Shown here: positions 8,785-20,381 of the stretch, in pieces
Layout: each line of letters starts with the position of its first letter
How positions within the stretch are numbered: the first letter of the stretch is position 1
DNA from: Astrobacterium formosum
GTDB taxonomy: Bacteria; Pseudomonadota; Alphaproteobacteria; Rhizobiales; Xanthobacteraceae
Assembly (NCBI GenBank): GCA_030848545.1
Contig: JAVDCA010000029.1
Coordinates: forward strand, 23,508-87,507
DNA: 64,000 nucleotides
Direction: 5' to 3'
Made by a program: the position numbers and the translations under genes
Notes under the pieces: generated by a model
Told to the model about the DNA's origin: nothing
Databases searched by the model: none
Seen by the model: only the letters and a program-made list of their open reading frames with translations

Positions 8785-8903
8785 CGTCATTGCGAGAAGC
8801 GAAGCGAGGAAGCAATCCAGGAGTCACGAAGAAAGAACTGGATTGCTTCGCGGAGCCTGTCATCGGGCCGCGCTTCGTGCGGACCCGGTGGCTCGCAATG
8901 ACG
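8785..8903 (+). repeat. Nested palindromic repeat between DUF2848 and DUF1445 genes
   Basis: The outer arms CGTCATTGCGAG (8785-8796) and CTCGCAATGACG (8892-8903) are exact reverse complements. The inner arms GAAGCAATCCAG (8809-8820) and CTGGATTGCTTC (8838-8849) also pair perfectly. This is a well-known type of dispersed intergenic palindrome in alphaproteobacterial genomes. The open frame happens to read through it into the next gene, which misleads automatic start calling. Confidence 0.88.
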
Positions 8904-8923
8904 GTATGCAAGAGGCTGATGTC

Positions 8924-9715
8924 ATGCTGACCAATTTCGACCTTGCCGATCCGCAGCAGGTGCGCCTCGCTGCGCGCGCGGGCGCGCTCGACCAGCCGAC
9001 CGCCAATCTGGCGCCGGGCTTCGTCCAGGCCAACATGGCGATCCTGCCGCGCGAATACGCCTTCGACTTCCTGCTGTTCTGCCAGCGCAATCCGAAACCG
9101 TGCCCGCTGATCGGCGTTTCCGAGGTCGGCGATCCGGTCATGCCGCTCCTGGGCAAGGACTGCGACGTGCGCAGCGACCTGCCGCGCTACCGCGTCTGGC
9201 GGAACGGCGACATGGTCGACGAGACGACCGACGTGAAGAAATACTGGCGCGACGACCTGGTCGCCTTCCTGATCGGCTGCTCGTTCTCGTTCGAGGAGGC
9301 GATGCTGGCGGACGGGCTTCCGGTCCGGCACATCCAGTGCGGTTGCAACGTGCCGATGTACCGGACGTCCATTGCGACCACGCCCGCCGGCCGCTTCTCG
9401 GGACCGATGGTCGTGTCCATGCGTCCGCTCAAGCCGGCCGACGCAATCCGCGCCGTCCAAATCACGTCGCGCTTTCCGTCGGTGCACGGAGCACCGGTCC
9501 ACATCGGCGATCCGGTCGCGATCGGCATCCGCGACATCGCCAAACCGGACTACGGTGACGCTGTCGACATCGCGCCCGGCGAGGTGCCGGTGTTCTGGGC
9601 CTGCGGGGTGACGCCCCAATCGGTGATCGCGAACTCCAAACCCGAGTTCTGCATCACCCACGCGCCCGGCTACATGCTGGTGACTGACCTCAAGAACAGC
9701 ACGCTCGCGGTCTAG
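8924..9715 (+). CDS. DUF1445/YcsI-like putative hydro-lyase (D-glutamate cyclase family)
   Basis: The protein has 263 residues and matches the YcsI/DUF1445 family annotated as putative hydro-lyase. The mitochondrial D-glutamate cyclase carries the same domain, so a lactam/dicarboxylic amino-acid reaction is possible, but the substrate here is unproven. Conserved segments: [12 protein letters not shown] near residue 55, [13 protein letters not shown] near residue 110, [13 protein letters not shown] near residue 130 and [10 protein letters not shown] near residue 225. The start at 8924 is preferred over the in-frame ATG at 8906 because AAGAGG lies 8-10 bases upstream. The upstream frame reads through a palindromic repeat and is not coding. 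It is the last gene of the TRAP-linked cluster. Confidence 0.85.
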   Translation: MLTNFDLADPQQVRLAARAGALDQPTANLAPGFVQANMAILPREYAFDFLLFCQRNPKPCPLIGVSEVGDPVMPLLGKDCDVRSDLPRYRVWRNGDMVDETTDVKKYWRDDLVAFLIGCSFSFEEAMLADGLPVRHIQCGCNVPMYRTSIATTPAGRFSGPMVVSMRPLKPADAIRAVQITSRFPSVHGAPVHIGDPVAIGIRDIAKPDYGDAVDIAPGEVPVFWACGVTPQSVIANSKPEFCITHAPGYMLVTDLKNSTLAV

Positions 9716-9788
9716 CCACGCGAGCGCGCGTCTTTTCTGCACCCGGCAGCGGCGACCTCCGCGGACGCCGCCCGAGCGGGCAAAAGCA

Positions 9789-10052
9789 TCAGTGGGACTG
9801 GCTGCGCTTGCGGTAGCGGGGCGGCGGCGGCTCTTCGGAGACCCGGGTGCGGTTGAACGAATTCTCGCGGCAGAAGCCGCCAACGCCGCTCACCGAGGCC
9901 ATGCACTGGTCGTAACTCGTAAAGCCGCAATTGGTCGAGCTGCCGGTGCGATCGCGCAATTCGGCGCACCACGGATAGTAGGGCTCGGCGGCCGCACGCT
10001 CGACGGCGCCCGCCAGGATGAATGCCGTCATGGCCGCCAACAGGATTCGCAT
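9789..10052 (-). CDS. Small exported DUF3551 family protein
   Basis: The protein has 87 residues with a Sec-type signal peptide (MRILLAAMTAFILAGAVERA, cut near residue 22). Its short mature part has four cysteines in the order WCAEL, NCGFTS, QCMAS and FCREN, the pattern of the small DUF3551 proteins frequent in Bradyrhizobium and relatives. A strong GGAGGAG ribosome site fixes the start at 10052; the upstream in-frame ATG at 10160 is rejected. The basic tail RYRKRSQSH is unusual for the family. Function unknown, likely periplasmic with two disulfides. Confidence 0.82.
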   Translation of the reverse strand: MRILLAAMTAFILAGAVERAAAEPYYPWCAELRDRTGSSTNCGFTSYDQCMASVSGVGGFCRENSFNRTRVSEEPPPPRYRKRSQSH

Positions 10053-10188
10053 CACTATCTCCTCCGGAGTCGCGCCATGCTGCCAGTGCCGCGGCGTGCT
10101 GTCCGTCTGAATCGCGCGGACGATGATAGGCTTCCACGATAACAAAATCGATGGGATCAAGTTCCGCGCGTCCCGTGCGTGACGACGC

Positions 10189-10683
10189 CTACTTGCGTAC
10201 CGGCGCGACGACGGGCTTCGCGGCCGCTTCGTCCTCGCCGGTCAGTTCTGCGAGTGCCGCTTCGAAGTCCTTGGCTTCGCGGAAATTGCGGTACACCGAG
10301 GCGAAGCGCACATAGGCGACGTCGTCGAGGTCGCGCAACTTCGCCATCACGGTCTCGCCGATGGTCTCGGTCGTGACCTCGCTCTCGCCCAGGCTTTCGA
10401 GTTCCCGCACGATGGCCGACACGGTCTCCTCGACCCGCTCGGGATCCACATTGCGTTTCCTGAGCGCGATGAAGATCGAGCGGGCGAGCTTGTCGCGGTC
10501 GAAGGGCACGCGCCGGCCGTTCCTCTTGATCACCACGAGTTCGCGCAACTGCACGCGCTCGAAGGTGGTGAAGCGGAATCCGCAGGCGAGGCACAGCCGC
10601 CGCCGGCGGATCGCCGAGGAGTCCTCGGTGGGGCGCGAGTCCTTGACCTGGGTGTCGAGACTGCCGCAGCCCGGACAACGCAT
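10189..10683 (-). CDS. nrdR: Transcriptional repressor NrdR
   Basis: Nucleotide-sensing repressor of ribonucleotide reductase genes. The protein has 164 residues. The N-terminal zinc ribbon is intact (C3, C6, C31, C34 in [10 protein letters not shown] and [10 protein letters not shown]). The ATP-cone follows ([17 protein letters not shown] from about residue 50). An extra ~15-residue C-terminal tail rich in Ala/Lys is common in alphaproteobacteria. It lies 21 bases after glyA on the same strand, a conserved glyA-nrdR arrangement (ribD often follows in other genomes). No NrdR boxes were identified here. Confidence 0.95.
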   Translation of the reverse strand: MRCPGCGSLDTQVKDSRPTEDSSAIRRRRLCLACGFRFTTFERVQLRELVVIKRNGRRVPFDRDKLARSIFIALRKRNVDPERVEETVSAIVRELESLGESEVTTETIGETVMAKLRDLDDVAYVRFASVYRNFREAKDFEAALAELTGEDEAAAKPVVAPVRK

Positions 10684-10704
10684 GGCCGTCCCCTGCTTTC
10701 GATC

Positions 10705-12012
10705 CTAACCGCGATAGATGGGGAAACGGGCGAGGAGCGCCGCGACCTTGTCGCGCACTTTGGCCTCGACCAGGGAATCTTCCTCGGCGCCCTTCTGCGA
10801 CAACACGTCGAGCACCTCGGCGATCATGTCGCCGACCTGGCGGAACTCGGCGACACCAAAGCCGCGCGTGGTACATGCCGGCGTACCCAGGCGAATGCCT
10901 GAGGTCACGGTCGGCTTTGCCGGGTCGAACGGGATGCCGTTCTTGTTGCAGGTGATGTGGGCGCGCCCGAGCGCGGCCTCGGACACTTTTCCGGTCAGTC
11001 GCTTGGGGCGCAGATCCACCAGCATCAGGTGGGTGTCGGTGCCGCCGGAGACAATGTCGTAGCCCTTCGACTTCACGGCATCCGAAAGCGCGCGGGCGTT
11101 TTCGACGATGTTCTTCGCGTAGAGCTTGAACGACGGCCTGAGAGCTTCGCCGAACGCCACCGCCTTGGCGGCGATGACGTGCATCAGCGGGCCGCCCTGC
11201 ATGCCGGGAAACACGGCCGAATTGAGCTTCTTGGCGATCTCCGGATCGTCCGACAGGATGACGCCGCCGCGCGGGCCGCGCAGAGTCTTGTGGGTCGTGG
11301 TGGTCACCACATGGGCGTGCGGGAACGGACTCGGATGGGCGCCGCCGGCGACCAGACCGGCGAAATGCGCCATGTCGACCATCAGCAGGGCGCCGATCTC
11401 GTCGGCTACGTCACGGAACCCCTTGAAGTCGAAGATGCGCGGATAGGCTGAGCCGCCGGCGACGATCAGCTTGGGCTTGTGTTCGTGGGCGAGTTTTCGA
11501 ACCTCGTCCATGTCGATCGTGTGGTTGTCGGGCCGGACGCCGTAGGGCACGACCTTGAACCACTTGCCGGACATGTTGACGGGCGAGCCATGGGTGAGAT
11601 GGCCCCCGGCGGCGAGATTGAGGCCCATGAAGGTGTCGCCGGGCTGCATCAGGGCCATGAACACGGCCGCATTGGCGGACGCCCCCGAATGCGGCTGCAC
11701 GTTTGCGAAACTGCATCCGAAAAGCTTCGTAACCCGTTCGATAGCCAGGTTTTCCGCCACGTCCACATACTGGCAGCCGCCGTAATAGCGCTTGCCCGGC
11801 AGGCCTTCCGCATACTTGTTGGTGAGGACCGAACCTTGCGCTTCCAGGACCGCCCGGCTGACGATGTTCTCCGACGCGATCAGCTCGATCTCGTCGCGTT
11901 GGCGACCGAGTTCGCGACCAATCACGTCGGCGATTTCAGGATCGGTTTCGGCCAGCCCGGCGGCAAAGAATGCGTCGGGGGCCGCTCGGCCAATGGCGTC
12001 GGTCAAAGACAT
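10705..12012 (-). CDS. glyA: Serine hydroxymethyltransferase
   Basis: PLP enzyme that interconverts serine and glycine with tetrahydrofolate, the main one-carbon source. The protein has 435 residues from the ATG at 12012. The PLP-binding Lys sits in [16 protein letters not shown], and the N-terminal [20 protein letters not shown] and [12 protein letters not shown] signatures are complete. The longer frame up to 12132 adds non-conserved residues and is not used. It is followed by nrdR. No glycine riboswitch was recognised in the 196-base upstream gap. Confidence 0.96.
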   Translation of the reverse strand: MSLTDAIGRAAPDAFFAAGLAETDPEIADVIGRELGRQRDEIELIASENIVSRAVLEAQGSVLTNKYAEGLPGKRYYGGCQYVDVAENLAIERVTKLFGCSFANVQPHSGASANAAVFMALMQPGDTFMGLNLAAGGHLTHGSPVNMSGKWFKVVPYGVRPDNHTIDMDEVRKLAHEHKPKLIVAGGSAYPRIFDFKGFRDVADEIGALLMVDMAHFAGLVAGGAHPSPFPHAHVVTTTTHKTLRGPRGGVILSDDPEIAKKLNSAVFPGMQGGPLMHVIAAKAVAFGEALRPSFKLYAKNIVENARALSDAVKSKGYDIVSGGTDTHLMLVDLRPKRLTGKVSEAALGRAHITCNKNGIPFDPAKPTVTSGIRLGTPACTTRGFGVAEFRQVGDMIAEVLDVLSQKGAEEDSLVEAKVRDKVAALLARFPIYRG

Positions 12013-12208
12013 TGCGGGTTCCCTAAAGCGAAGAGTCGATGCGAGTCCCGGCGCGGCGATACCGTCCGCGTCCGGCCCGCGATAGCATATTCGCTCCAGG
12101 CCCGCCAAGCTTTGGGAAGGGGGTCCGGACAAGCACGCAAGATGTTGGGTGTCGACCGAGCCCCACAGGTCTGCGGTCCCGCGCGTCGGGCCGCGACGGC
12201 ACCATGCT

Positions 12209-12400
12209 TCAGCCGTTCTCCCGCGTCAGCCGCCGCTCGAGCTTGGCGAGCGCGAGGCGCTGCAATTCGTTGCGCCGAGCCGTGACCGGGCCGACCACGC
12301 TGACCTCGATGCCGGTCACGGAATCGATCGCGGTCGCCTTCACGCTGGTACCGATGACGGTGAACTCGAAATAGACGTCGCGGCCTTCGGCGTCGTTCAC
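12209..12400 (-). CDS. Small conserved protein (possibly DUF6898 type)
   Basis: The protein has 63 residues, soluble and highly charged: a beta-rich first half ([29 protein letters not shown]) and a helical C-terminus ([17 protein letters not shown]). Small proteins of this shape lie next to glyA or the L,D-transpeptidase gene in other Hyphomicrobiales and are labelled DUF6898, but I identify it from memory only. It sits 20 bases after the L,D-transpeptidase gene on the same strand. Function unknown. Confidence 0.6.
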   Translation of the reverse strand: MNDAEGRDVYFEFTVIGTSVKATAIDSVTGIEVSVVGPVTARRNELQRLALAKLERRLTRENG

Positions 12401-12420
12401 GGGGCCTGCCCTCCCACCCG

Positions 12421-13704
12421 TCAGCCGCGTCGGCCGCCCTGTGCCGCGCCGGCACCATCACGTGAATAGATGTCGTCGCGGAACTGGACGACCCCGTCGG
12501 GGGTCGCCCACCCGGTCACGTAGACCCAATAGAGCGGCACGGCTTTGGCGATTCGGGCGTCCTTGCGCTCGCCCGACTTGATCACCTGATCGACGTCCAT
12601 CCGCGTCCAACCCGGCGTCTCGGACAAGAGCCAGTAGACCAGCTCGCGCACGTTCTGGATGCGCATGCAGCCGGACGAATGGAAGCGGTACTCCTCCCCG
12701 AACAGGGTCTTCGAATTGGTGTCGTGCATGTAGACGCCGTGCGCGGAGGGGAAGTTGATGCGCACCGTGCCCATGGAATTGAAGTCGCCGGGGTCCTGCT
12801 TGAAGCGGTAGTTGACCGCCTCCTCGGAGTACCAGTTGACCTGCTGCGGCGTGAGCTCGTGGCCACGCGGATCGTAGATGCGGATGCGGTTCTGGGTGAG
12901 GTAATCGGGCTCGGCCTGCATCTTGGGGATCAGGTCCTTGCGCACGATGGAAACCGGCACCGTCCAGTAGGGGTTGAAATTGATTTCGACGATCCGGCTG
13001 TTGATATCCGGCGACGGGCGGTCCGGCTTGCCGGCCACCGCGATGTGGCGCGAGACGACGACATCGCCCTCGATCGCCTCCAGCTGGGCGGCCGGGATGT
13101 TGCAGACGACGAAACGCGGCCCGAGGTGGCCGCTCATGGCGCGCAGGCGAACCACATTGAGGCGCAGCTGCTCGAGCCGGGCGGCGGCCGGGACGTTGAG
13201 GGCGCGAAAGCTCTGCTCGCGCAGGACGCCGTCGATGGACAGCCCGTGGCGGGCCTGAAAGCGCTTGACCGCCGCTTCCACATAGGAGTCGAAAACGTCG
13301 GTGCTGCCGGCACTGGGATCGAGGTCGCCGGAGGCAGCGAGGCGCGCGCGCAGCGCCTTGACGCTCGGGTGCTTGTTGCCGAGCCGCAGCCGCTCCACCG
13401 GCGGCACCACGGGCCAGCCGCCGCGGGCGACGATCTGCTCGTAGCGGACAACGGCCGACTCCGTCGTCTGGGCGGTCGACGGCGACAGGGTCGGCAGCGA
13501 TGATTTCGGCATCGTGATGGTGCGCGAGGCCGCATCGAAGCCGGCGCCGAAATCGCCGCCTTGGGTGTCGATGAGCTTCTGCAGCGGATCGTCGGCGGCG
13601 GCCCAGGCCGCATGCGCGAATCCGGCGGCGCCGACCGTACCGAGCGCCGTCATCAGCCGCCGCCGGCTGATCGCGTGTGTCTTCAACTTGCAGTCGCCCG
13701 ACAT
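12421..13704 (-). CDS. Tat-exported L,D-transpeptidase (YkuD) with peptidoglycan-binding domain
   Basis: Makes 3-3 (or lipoprotein) peptidoglycan cross-links in the periplasm. The protein has 427 residues. The N-terminus has a twin-arginine motif (SRRRLMTALG) followed by a hydrophobic stretch ending AWA. A peptidoglycan-binding-1 domain lies in the middle (AAVKRFQARHGLSIDGVL). The C-terminal YkuD domain has HGVYMHDT and the catalytic Cys in FHSSGCMRI. A GAGG site precedes the ATG at 13704; the frame extends to 13938 without a family-like N-terminus. The upstream neighbour is an LdtR-type regulator, matching the ldtR-ldtP pair described in Liberibacter and Sinorhizobium, so ldtP is the likely equivalent. 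Confidence 0.9.
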   Translation of the reverse strand: MSGDCKLKTHAISRRRLMTALGTVGAAGFAHAAWAAADDPLQKLIDTQGGDFGAGFDAASRTITMPKSSLPTLSPSTAQTTESAVVRYEQIVARGGWPVVPPVERLRLGNKHPSVKALRARLAASGDLDPSAGSTDVFDSYVEAAVKRFQARHGLSIDGVLREQSFRALNVPAAARLEQLRLNVVRLRAMSGHLGPRFVVCNIPAAQLEAIEGDVVVSRHIAVAGKPDRPSPDINSRIVEINFNPYWTVPVSIVRKDLIPKMQAEPDYLTQNRIRIYDPRGHELTPQQVNWYSEEAVNYRFKQDPGDFNSMGTVRINFPSAHGVYMHDTNSKTLFGEEYRFHSSGCMRIQNVRELVYWLLSETPGWTRMDVDQVIKSGERKDARIAKAVPLYWVYVTGWATPDGVVQFRDDIYSRDGAGAAQGGRRG

Positions 13705-14111
13705 CTGGCGATGACCTCGGAATGGTAGCCGTCCCGGCCCCGGACCTAGACCATCAGGGCGACCGGACGCAATGGACTCGCGCGATCGTGAGCGCAGCTT
13801 GCATCCGACGGCAGCCGCCCGGTACGGCGGGCGACGGCAAATCGTGGCGCGGAGAGCCGGGCGAGTTCCTGTCGGGCGAACCATTTCGGCTGCCGCAACG
13901 TTACCGACAGGCACGCGCCGGGTGTCAACCGGCCGCAACGGGGACGGCGAACGCGGTGGATTTTGCCGGTTTCCAGCCGCGGCACCAACGTATCGGCAGG
14001 CGTAGCGTCCGACCCGTTCCCGGCGCGTGCGCCCGCAATAACGCGCGACGCGCTCCGGGCGGGGGACCCGGAGCGCGTCGGCTGTCGATCCAATCGCGGG
14101 AGTGCGGACGA
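13705..14111. other. Intergenic region between L,D-transpeptidase gene and ldtR
   Basis: 407 bases with no credible gene. It contains the hairpin at 14046-14080 and presumably the promoter of the L,D-transpeptidase gene. No clear -35/-10 pair or LdtR operator could be assigned by eye. Confidence 0.6.
14046..14080 (-). terminator. 14-bp perfect hairpin downstream of ldtR
   Basis: The arms CGACGCGCTCCGGG and CCCGGAGCGCGTCG pair perfectly around a 7-base loop. It lies 31 bases past the ldtR stop on the minus strand. No U-tract follows, so it may be an intrinsic terminator only in combination with other factors. Confidence 0.65.
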
Positions 14112-14624
14112 TCAGAGACGATACAAAATCTGGTCGGTCCAGAACCGCTCGAGGCGGTGCAGCGACTTGTTCAAGGTGGCGAACTCATCGGTGTTGATGC
14201 CGCCCACCTGCTCCACCGTGCGAACGTGCTTCTGGTAGAGCGCCTCGACGATGTCGCGCACGTCGCGGCCCTTGTCGGTCAATTTGATGCGCACCGAGCG
14301 CCGGTCGACGCGGGAGCGCTGGTGGTCGAGGAAGCCCATCTCGACCAGCTTCTTGAGGTTGTAGGAAACGTTGGAGCCGAGATAGTAGCCGCGCGTGCGC
14401 AGCTCACCGGCCGTCAACTCCTTGTCGCCGATATTGTACAACAGGAGTGCCTGGACCGAATTGATGTCGGAACGACCGCGGCGGTCGAACTCGTCCTTGA
14501 TGACGTCGAGCAGGCGCCGATGCAGCCGCTCAACCAGCGTCAAGGCCTCGAGATAAAGCGGACGGACTTGATCGAAGCGGTTGTCGCGCTCCGCGGATTC
14601 CACCGGCTTGGTCAGCGGTTTCAT
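14112..14624 (-). CDS. ldtR: MarR-family regulator, LdtR type
   Basis: Winged-helix MarR regulator of 170 residues. The recognition region is GYYLGSNVSYNLKKLVEMGFL and the wing is SRVDRRSVRIKLTDKG. It strongly resembles LdtR, the regulator of the L,D-transpeptidase gene and of osmotic/cell-wall stress in Liberibacter and Sinorhizobium, and the transpeptidase gene is the next gene downstream. I infer conserved control of cell-wall cross-linking. The start at 14624 gives the family N-terminus (MKPLTKPVESAERDNRFD). Upstream lies an AT-rich promoter-like region. Confidence 0.88.
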   Translation of the reverse strand: MKPLTKPVESAERDNRFDQVRPLYLEALTLVERLHRRLLDVIKDEFDRRGRSDINSVQALLLYNIGDKELTAGELRTRGYYLGSNVSYNLKKLVEMGFLDHQRSRVDRRSVRIKLTDKGRDVRDIVEALYQKHVRTVEQVGGINTDEFATLNKSLHRLERFWTDQILYRL

Positions 14625-14929
14625 GTGACGCCCTTTGTCGATTATGTTCTTTTACGTTTTGTCGTTCGACGAGGCCCTGTTCCCCCGTCCTGACCCGACC
14701 ATACGTCACACGCTCTAAGATCGGCTTAAACAACAGTATAAAGGCAACCTTTATTTCCGAAGGTAAATGATTGATTGAACGAGAGTTGTAGAGATTGCCG
14801 TTACGATGGATTCACCTTGACTGGCGAGCGCGTCATCGCGAGCAAGACCGAGAAATCCGGGCTCTTCTTCGCGGCGGAGGATGACGTCATCGGCTGCGTC
14901 TTCCCGTACTGGCACCACGACCGACACCA
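14625..14929. other. AT-rich intergenic region upstream of ldtR
   Basis: 305 bases without a convincing gene. The ldtR-proximal 150 bases are clearly less GC-rich than the surroundings. They contain an interrupted dyad ACCTT (14747-14751) / AAGGT (14760-14764) that could be an operator, unproven. Confidence 0.5.
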
Positions 14930-15829
14930 CTAATGCGTGCTCTCGCGCAGAAAACGGATGATGCCGGAAAAATCGACTCCCGCATTGCCGTCGGCGTTGT
15001 CGATGAAGGCCTGGTAGACGGCGGCGGCGCCGGCTCCCAAGGGCGATGTCGCCCGCGTCGCCCTGGCGACGTCCTGGGCGAGTTTCAGATCCTTGAGCAT
15101 CATCGCGGCCGTGAAGCCGGCCCTGTAGTCGCGGTTCGCCGGCGAAGTCGGCACCGGTCCCGGCACCGGGCAGTAGCTCGTCAGCGACCAGCACTGCCCC
15201 GACGACTTCGACGCGATGTCGAACAGCTTTTGCGGCTCGAGCCCGAGCTTTTCAGCGAGCACGAAAGCCTCCGAGACGGCGATCATGGTGACGCCCAGGA
15301 TGAGGTTGTTGCAGATCTTGGCGGCCTGCCCGTTGCCCGCCCCGCCGGCATGCACCACCGTCTTGCCCATGGCGGACAGGATCGGTTCGGCGCGCGCGAA
15401 CGCCGCCTCCTCGCCCCCGACCATGAATGTGAGGGTCGCCCCTTGGGCGCCGGCGATGCCGCCGGAGACGGGCGCGTCGACCATCATCAAGCCCTTGGCC
15501 ACCGCGGCCGCCGCGATGGTGCGCGCCGTCTCCACGTCGATGGTGGAGGAATCGATCAGCAGCGCCTCGGCCGCCGCACTGGCGACGATGCCGTCCTCGC
15601 CCAGATAGGCGTCGCGCACATGGCTGCCCGCCGGCAGCATGGTGATGACCATTTCGGCGCCATCGCAGGCCTGGGCGACGGAGGTCGCAGCCGTACCTCC
15701 CGCCACGGCGAGCTTGCCGACCGACGCCTTGACGAGGTCGAAGCCGGTGACGGCGTGGCCGGCCTTCATGAGGTTCTCGGCCATGGGCAAGCCCATATTG
15801 CCGAGGCCGATAAATCCGATGCGCGCCAT
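14930..15829 (-). CDS. mmsB: 3-hydroxyisobutyrate dehydrogenase
   Basis: NAD-dependent oxidation of 3-hydroxyisobutyrate to methylmalonate semialdehyde in valine degradation. The protein has 299 residues. Rossmann start IGFIGLGNMGLPMAENL, substrate loop DAPVSGGIAGA near residue 120, and catalytic Lys in GNGQAAKICNNL near residue 170. The insertion SYCPVPGPVPTSPANRDY around residue 215 is the signature that separates true 3-hydroxyisobutyrate dehydrogenases from tartronate-semialdehyde reductases. It is clustered with a hydroxyisobutyryl-CoA hydrolase and an acyl-CoA dehydrogenase on the same strand, together covering isobutyryl-CoA to methylmalonate semialdehyde except the hydratase. Confidence 0.94.
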   Translation of the reverse strand: MARIGFIGLGNMGLPMAENLMKAGHAVTGFDLVKASVGKLAVAGGTAATSVAQACDGAEMVITMLPAGSHVRDAYLGEDGIVASAAAEALLIDSSTIDVETARTIAAAAVAKGLMMVDAPVSGGIAGAQGATLTFMVGGEEAAFARAEPILSAMGKTVVHAGGAGNGQAAKICNNLILGVTMIAVSEAFVLAEKLGLEPQKLFDIASKSSGQCWSLTSYCPVPGPVPTSPANRDYRAGFTAAMMLKDLKLAQDVARATRATSPLGAGAAAVYQAFIDNADGNAGVDFSGIIRFLRESTH

Positions 15830-15918
15830 ATTCCCCCCTCCCCTTTGTTCGTATTGGTCAGGACCTTTTTGGCCCGATCATGTCCATGTCCGTACCAGGC
15901 CGATGCCGGCGAGCCGCG

Positions 15919-16365
15919 TCATGGCGGATGCTCTCGTGCCGCCATGATGGCCAGGAACAGATAGGCGAGGATCAGGAGCAGTTCGACAACGACCACAAGA
16001 ATCGCTTCCCCGTAGACCTGGGGAAAGAACACGTCGATGACCACCATGGAGACCGAGGAGGTCAGCCACACCACGGCCCCCCACGGGGCAGCGAGCCAAA
16101 GGCCTACGGCGGCGACGAGGTCGATGATGGCAAAGAACACGGTTGCGCTCTGGGCAGACGTGCTCATGTCCAAGAAGCCGTCATGGGGCCCCATAAAGCC
16201 GCACACCACCGCCCAGTGGTAGAGGCCCTTGAGCATGATGACGACCGACATGACGCGCAGGAACAGAACCAGCCAGTCGGTCCAGCCGCGCGGGACCGGC
16301 CGGCCGGACACGTCCGCAACCGGCTCGATGTCGCCGCGGGCTACGATCTTGATGGGCTCCGTCAT
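15919..16365 (-). CDS. Small membrane protein in valine cluster (possibly DUF6163)
   Basis: The protein has 148 residues with a soluble N-terminal ~30 and four hydrophobic helices, for example DWLVLFLRVMSVVIMLKGLY and LVVVVELLLILAYLFLAIMA. I believe it belongs to the uncharacterised DUF6163 group of rhizobial membrane proteins, from memory. Its ATG overlaps the stop of the upstream hydrolase gene as ATGA (16362-16365), so it is translationally coupled to the valine-degradation genes. The open frame further upstream is only the hydrolase gene in another frame. Role unknown. Confidence 0.8.
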   Translation of the reverse strand: MTEPIKIVARGDIEPVADVSGRPVPRGWTDWLVLFLRVMSVVIMLKGLYHWAVVCGFMGPHDGFLDMSTSAQSATVFFAIIDLVAAVGLWLAAPWGAVVWLTSSVSMVVIDVFFPQVYGEAILVVVVELLLILAYLFLAIMAAREHPP

Positions 16366-17417
16366 GGCAGTTCGAGCTCGTCCTTGATGGGCGCGAAATG
16401 GGCCTCGACATCGGCGTCCGCCACCTCGGCGAGCGTCGCGGGGCGCCATTGCGGACGGTTGTCGCGATCGATCACCACCGCCCGCACGCCTTCGTAGAAG
16501 TCATGTTCATAGACGAAACGGGACACGAGGCGAAACTCGGCACGCATGCAGTCTTCGAATGTCCACATGAGCCCGCGGCGCATCTGCGCCAGGGCGATCT
16601 TGAGGCTTTTGGGTGCCTTGGTGCGGATGGTGCGCGCCAGCCCCTGCGCCCAATCGGCATCCGGACCCGTCCAGGCGTCCAGCCCGTCGACAATATCCTC
16701 GACCCGGTCGGGCGCGAACAGGCGATTGACGGCCACCAGGCGGGGCGTCAGGGGGCCTTCGCCGGCCGGCCGGGCGAAACCAGCCAGGATATCGTCCGTC
16801 GGTCCCGGCTCTGCCAGCGCATCGAGGAGTGCGCCGAAGCGCCCGGAGGCAACCCGATGGGTGGCGACGCCGGCCATGACCGCGTCCTCGGGGCCGAGCC
16901 GCTCGCCCGTCAGGGCGCAATAGGTGCCGGTGAGGCCGGCGAGACGGGGCAGGAACCAGGTGCCGCCCACGTCGGGAAACAGGCCAATGCCGACCTCCGG
17001 CATGGCGAACACGAAACGTTCGCCGGCGATCCGGTGCGAGCCATGGACCGAAATGCCGACCCCTCCCCCCATGACGATACCGTCGATCAGGGACACATAC
17101 GGCTTCGGGTAGCGCTTGATCAGGGTGTTGAGGGCATATTCGTCGCGCCAGAAAGCGAGCGCGCGATGGTGCTCGCCGCTGCGGCCGTACTCGTAGATCA
17201 CCTTGATGTCGCCGCCGGCGCAGAAAGCGCGCTCGCCGGCGGCGGTGACGACGACGCGCTCGACCGCCGGGTCGCCGCGCCATGCATCGAGCTGCGCAGA
17301 GAGGTGCAACACCATCTCGTGGGTGAGCGAATTGAGTGCGCGGGGTCGGTCGAGGGTGACGATGCCGGCGACGCCGCGGCGCGTGAACAGGATGTCGGGG
17401 GAACGGGATTCGTGCAT
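16362..17417 (-). CDS. 3-hydroxyisobutyryl-CoA hydrolase (enoyl-CoA hydratase family)
   Basis: Hydrolyses 3-hydroxyisobutyryl-CoA to free 3-hydroxyisobutyrate in valine breakdown. The protein has 351 residues, the longer length typical of HIBCH rather than simple enoyl-CoA hydratases (~260). Crotonase signatures: AFCAGGDIKVIYE near residue 68, then GIVMGGGVGISVHGSHRI and FAMPEVGIGLFPDVGGTWFL, the latter with the Glu and Asp of the hydrolase active site. The start at 17417 gives the usual N-terminus; another in-frame start at 17477 is possible. It is coupled to a small membrane-protein gene and near mmsB. Confidence 0.9.
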   Translation of the reverse strand: MHESRSPDILFTRRGVAGIVTLDRPRALNSLTHEMVLHLSAQLDAWRGDPAVERVVVTAAGERAFCAGGDIKVIYEYGRSGEHHRALAFWRDEYALNTLIKRYPKPYVSLIDGIVMGGGVGISVHGSHRIAGERFVFAMPEVGIGLFPDVGGTWFLPRLAGLTGTYCALTGERLGPEDAVMAGVATHRVASGRFGALLDALAEPGPTDDILAGFARPAGEGPLTPRLVAVNRLFAPDRVEDIVDGLDAWTGPDADWAQGLARTIRTKAPKSLKIALAQMRRGLMWTFEDCMRAEFRLVSRFVYEHDFYEGVRAVVIDRDNRPQWRPATLAEVADADVEAHFAPIKDELELP

Positions 17418-17568
17418 TATTACATGTCTCAAACCTGTCGACTGCATCGTGACTGATCTTGTCCGGGTTGGCATCAATCGACCGCGAGCCGGAGGATCCG
17501 CCGTTCCATGATCGTCGCGAAGGAATACGGCCGTCCGGCGGAAATGCGTCGTCGGGACGCCTTTTGGC

Positions 17569-20348
<2,780 letters not shown>

Positions 20349-20381
20349 AAATCCGCAGATTAGGAAACCGCAGGCAGGACA

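Noticed and set aside
8351..8923. Upstream extension of the DUF1445 gene
   Set aside because: It reads out of frame through the DUF2848 gene and a palindromic repeat; the real start has its own ribosome site at 8924.
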